DNA of 8,222 nt from Anaerolineae bacterium (GTDB lineage Bacteria > Chloroflexota > Anaerolineae > Anaerolineales > Anaerolineaceae), in the NCBI GenBank assembly GCA_016213455.1, contig JACRAG010000036.1, forward strand, positions 1-8,222. Reading direction: 5' to 3'. The stretch's first letter is position 1; each line of letters begins with the position of its first letter. Position numbers and translations under genes: made by a program. The notes below the pieces were generated by a model that saw nothing but the letters and a program-made list of their open reading frames with translations, ran no database searches and was not told the origin of the DNA. Positions 5,514 through 8,222 of the stretch are shown piece after piece.

Positions 5514-8200
5514 GATTCGCTGACGATGTTCAAGAAAACCCGCACCACATCCGGGTCAAACGCTTTGCCGGACTCTTCCTGAATGAAGCGGATAACCTCA
5601 TCATGGCTCCAGGCCTTGCGGTAGGGACGGTCGTTTAACAGCGCGTCCCAAACATCCACAACCGCAAACAAACGCGCCGCCATGGGAATCTCGGTGCCTT
5701 TCAGCCCGCGCGGATATCCCGTGCCGTCCCAGCGTTCATGATGATTGTAAGGAATTTCGATGGCTGGGCGAAGGTAACGCACCGGCGAGAGCATGTCAAA
5801 AGCCAGCTGCGGGTGGCGGCGCATCAACTTCCACTCGTCTTCGGTCAGTGGGCCGGGTTTGTTCAACACCTCGTCCGGCACCCCCATTTTGCCAATGTCG
5901 TGCAGCAACGCGCCGCGGCGAATATGCGCCACCTCTTCATCGCTCAGGTTCATCGCCCGCGCCAGCCGCACCGTCAGATTGGTCACGCGCTGGGTGTGCT
6001 GGTCTGTGTCACGGTCACGCAAGTCCATTGCCCGCGACCAGCCCTCGATGGTTTCGTTGTAGGCCAGGACCAACTCAGAATGGGAGCGCTGCATGCGGTC
6101 GAACAGGCGCAGATTCTCCAAACCCAGCGCAGCCTGACCAGCCAGCATGTCCACGAACTCGAGCTCATCTTCCTGCATATCGAGCGCGCTGCGGTTGAAC
6201 AGTTCGAGCACGCCCATCACCTGGCCTTTGCTGATCAACGGCACCACACAGGAAAAAACGAATCCCTCAGCACGCACCACTTTGGTACGCGACGTGGTAG
6301 CCTCCACAAAAGCCAGGTCGTTGGTCATCAGGCGGCGGCGTTCCAGCGCCACCCGCCCTGGGAGCCCCTCGCCCACCGGAAGGCTGACACGCTCCACCTC
6401 GCGGCTGCGGAAACCGCGGCCCACGGCAAACTCCAGCCGCTGCATGTTGAAATCCAACAACATCACACTGGCTGCATCCACCTTGATGATGCGCAGCGCA
6501 TTTTCTAGAATCAGCGACAGGGTATGATGCAGGTCCAGGTTGCCAGCAATCGCCACGTCGATTTCATGCAGGGTGGCAATGCGCTGCAGGCTGCGCTCGG
6601 TGCGTTCATGCAGGCGGGTGCGGTGAACAGCATTGCCGGCAATATCGGAAATGGTCTCCAGGAGGTGAATTTCCTGGCGGGTCATCTGCCGCGGCGCAGG
6701 CACACTGACATCCATGACCCCCACGATCTCATTCAAAGCGCGAATGGGCAGGATGACTCCATTCCACCCGTCGGGGACCAGGCCTCGCACAGCCTGCTGG
6801 TTTCGCGTGTCATCGGCAGTGGTCTGCACCAGGCGCCCTGTCTCCAGCACCATATTCGCCAGGCCCGATTGCGGGTTGATCTCCACCTCATTGATGCGTT
6901 CCAGCCAGCCGCGCCCCAACTTGTTGGTGACACGAGTGCGGTCCTCAGAAATCAACAGAATCAACCCGGCTTCGGCCTTAAGGATCGACAGGGTTTCATC
7001 CAGGATCACCGGCAGCATCTCGTCCAGGCTTTGCGTGGAGCGCAGCGCCGCGGAGACCCGGTTGACCGCCTCCAATTCCAACAGGCGCAGCCTTTCTTTG
7101 TTTTGGGCATCCTGCAGTGCAGCGTCGCGGCGCATGCGGTCCATCTCCACCTCGGCGCGCGAGGCGAAGATCGTCAACATGCGTTCCACCTGCATCGGAT
7201 TAGTGAAGGGACGCCGGCTCAACACAGTCAACACACCCAGGGGTTGGTTTTCGCTCGAATTGAGGCGAATGCCAGCATACCCTTCGATGCCCAGCCTGAC
7301 CAGCGCCTGATCATGAGGAAACAACTGCTGCACCCCGGAAGCATAGACTGCCTGCCCGTTGAGCAGCACCTGACCGCACGGCGCATAAGTGGCACGATAG
7401 GTGACCTGTTCGCGCAGTTCGGCGTCATCCACCGAAGCGATGATCTTGAGCGCCTGCGTATCAGGCTCGATCAATTCAGCCACGAAGGTATATTCAACTT
7501 CCAGCGCCTGCGCCAGGTGATCTACCATGTCGCGGAAAAAGGCTTTGCCAGTGGATGACGACACTCCGCGCGCGATGTTATATAACATGCGTTCGTTCCG
7601 GATGCGCTCGCTGATATCCCGCACAAATACCGACAGGCGCCCTTGATCCACAGGCGAATAAATCGCCGATATCTCTGCATCAAAACTGCTGCCATCTTTC
7701 CGGCGATGACGGGTTTCGAAGCGTGACCGTCCGTTGGTGACAACGCGCTGGATATAATTCATAACCTGTTCGCTGGCAATCACCAGGTCAAGGTCAGCGA
7801 CATTCATCCCCAGCAGCTCGGAAGCGCTGTATCCGGACATGCCGCAGTAGATGGGGTTAACATCCAGGATGTTACCCTGCAGGTCCAGCTGGACATAACC
7901 ATCCATTGCGGACCGGATCAAGTCCAGCTGCTCCAGTTCCTTGCGCCGCCGGCGAACCTGCTGCCAGATGCCATCTGCCAGCAAGGAAAGCTGCAGCGCG
8001 TCCGAGGATGTGTAGGGAGTTGAACGGTTGCCCACGCCGGCGATAGCCACCACCTGGTCGTGCTCGATGACCGGCACGCTCAGATGCCGCTGCAAGGACA
8101 CATGTCCTTCCGGGAGGCGGTGCACCGGATCACGAGGGATGCGGACGCACTGCTCGGGCGGCCCCAGGACGTCAGTTTCGCTATTGACCAGGCGATCCAT
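5495..8200 (-). CDS. Multi-sensor cyclic di-GMP phosphodiesterase (GAF-PAS-GAF-GAF-GAF-HD-GYP), N terminus probably incomplete
   Basis: The 901-residue frame encodes a soluble sensor with no membrane segment. Residues 1-85 are the second half of a GAF domain (LPEGH at 29-33, VPV at 42-44, VGNRSTPY at 56-63). A PAS domain spans about 90-205, with GYVQLDLQGNILDVNP and a PAC-like RHRRKDGSSF. GAF domains follow at about 208-355 (PCGQVLLNGQAVY at 274-286), 378-530 and 545-700. The output at 705-895 is HD-GYP, a metal-dependent phosphodiesterase that cleaves cyclic di-GMP. Its key residues are present: H735, H767-D768, K771, H796, H820-H821, GYP at 828-830 and D849. Cyclic di-GMP controls motility and surface growth, so GAF or PAS ligands should tune that. 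The ATG at 8200 has only a weak Shine-Dalgarno (AGG), an in-frame TAG sits at 8207-8209, and the first GAF lacks its first half. The true start may be upstream of a nonsense change or sequence error. Ligands are unknown. Confidence 0.9.
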   Translation of the reverse strand: MDRLVNSETDVLGPPEQCVRIPRDPVHRLPEGHVSLQRHLSVPVIEHDQVVAIAGVGNRSTPYTSSDALQLSLLADGIWQQVRRRRKELEQLDLIRSAMDGYVQLDLQGNILDVNPIYCGMSGYSASELLGMNVADLDLVIASEQVMNYIQRVVTNGRSRFETRHRRKDGSSFDAEISAIYSPVDQGRLSVFVRDISERIRNERMLYNIARGVSSSTGKAFFRDMVDHLAQALEVEYTFVAELIEPDTQALKIIASVDDAELREQVTYRATYAPCGQVLLNGQAVYASGVQQLFPHDQALVRLGIEGYAGIRLNSSENQPLGVLTVLSRRPFTNPMQVERMLTIFASRAEVEMDRMRRDAALQDAQNKERLRLLELEAVNRVSAALRSTQSLDEMLPVILDETLSILKAEAGLILLISEDRTRVTNKLGRGWLERINEVEINPQSGLANMVLETGRLVQTTADDTRNQQAVRGLVPDGWNGVILPIRALNEIVGVMDVSVPAPRQMTRQEIHLLETISDIAGNAVHRTRLHERTERSLQRIATLHEIDVAIAGNLDLHHTLSLILENALRIIKVDAASVMLLDFNMQRLEFAVGRGFRSREVERVSLPVGEGLPGRVALERRRLMTNDLAFVEATTSRTKVVRAEGFVFSCVVPLISKGQVMGVLELFNRSALDMQEDELEFVDMLAGQAALGLENLRLFDRMQRSHSELVLAYNETIEGWSRAMDLRDRDTDQHTQRVTNLTVRLARAMNLSDEEVAHIRRGALLHDIGKMGVPDEVLNKPGPLTEDEWKLMRRHPQLAFDMLSPVRYLRPAIEIPYNHHERWDGTGYPRGLKGTEIPMAARLFAVVDVWDALLNDRPYRKAWSHDEVIRFIQEESGKAFDPDVVRVFLNIVSESKGPSS

Positions 8201-8222
8201 TGGAACCTATCGGAGCCGAAAC

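Noticed and set aside
6524..7558. 344-codon plus-strand frame opposite the sensor gene
   Set aside because: It is antisense to well-conserved GAF domains, its composition is rich in H, Q and R without motifs, and it has no promoter or Shine-Dalgarno that I can see.
8180..8222. A simple frameshift near the sensor start that would join the GAF domain to another frame
   Set aside because: The two other minus-strand frames here read as unrelated sequence (one stops at once), while the annotated frame reads as plausible GAF sequence up to the TAG. A nonsense change fits better than a frameshift.
1..8222. Mobile element, CRISPR array, tRNA or defence island
   Set aside because: I saw no spaced direct repeats, no transposase or integrase motifs, no cloverleaf-like tRNA pattern, and no known defence-gene signature on either strand.

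Overview
The window is GC-rich bacterial chromosome (about 60% GC judged by eye, not counted) with dense, ordinary-looking coding and clear Shine-Dalgarno sites. The mix of a soluble multi-GAF/PAS HD-GYP protein, a luciferase-family oxidoreductase, an AKR and a cytoplasmic GH29 fucosidase would suit a Chloroflexota (Anaerolineae-like) genome, but no marker gene here proves that. I see no rRNA, tRNA, CRISPR array, insertion sequence, integrase or phage gene.

Layout. 1-381 (+) is the 3' part of a histidine phosphatase gene that ends at a strong intrinsic terminator (430-468). 592-2800 (+) looks like a three-gene operon: an AadA-like nucleotidyltransferase, a GNAT acetyltransferase 32 nt later, and a luciferase-like flavin/F420 oxidoreductase whose ATG overlaps the GNAT stop (ATGA). 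A bidirectional terminator (2865-2900) separates it from a convergent aldo/keto reductase gene (3924-2923, -). The 238-nt divergent region 3925-4162 carries a perfect TATAAT on each strand, one for the reductase and one pointing to the GH29 alpha-L-fucosidase (4163-5434, +). The fucosidase gene then converges on a 901-codon sensor gene (8200-5495, -). The fucosidase terminator hairpin overlaps the last codons of that sensor gene.

Function. The three-gene operon joins two group-transfer enzymes (nucleotidyl and acetyl) with a small-molecule oxidoreductase. This could be a detoxification or modification set, but no substrate can be read from the sequence. The fucosidase would act in the cytoplasm on imported fucosides. 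The large sensor should hydrolyse cyclic di-GMP in response to signals bound by its PAS and GAF domains.

Most notable point: the sensor reading frame starts inside a GAF domain and has an in-frame TAG three codons before its ATG. The gene may be interrupted, or its real start may lie outside the window. I did not find a convincing new biological system; the remaining findings are modest.
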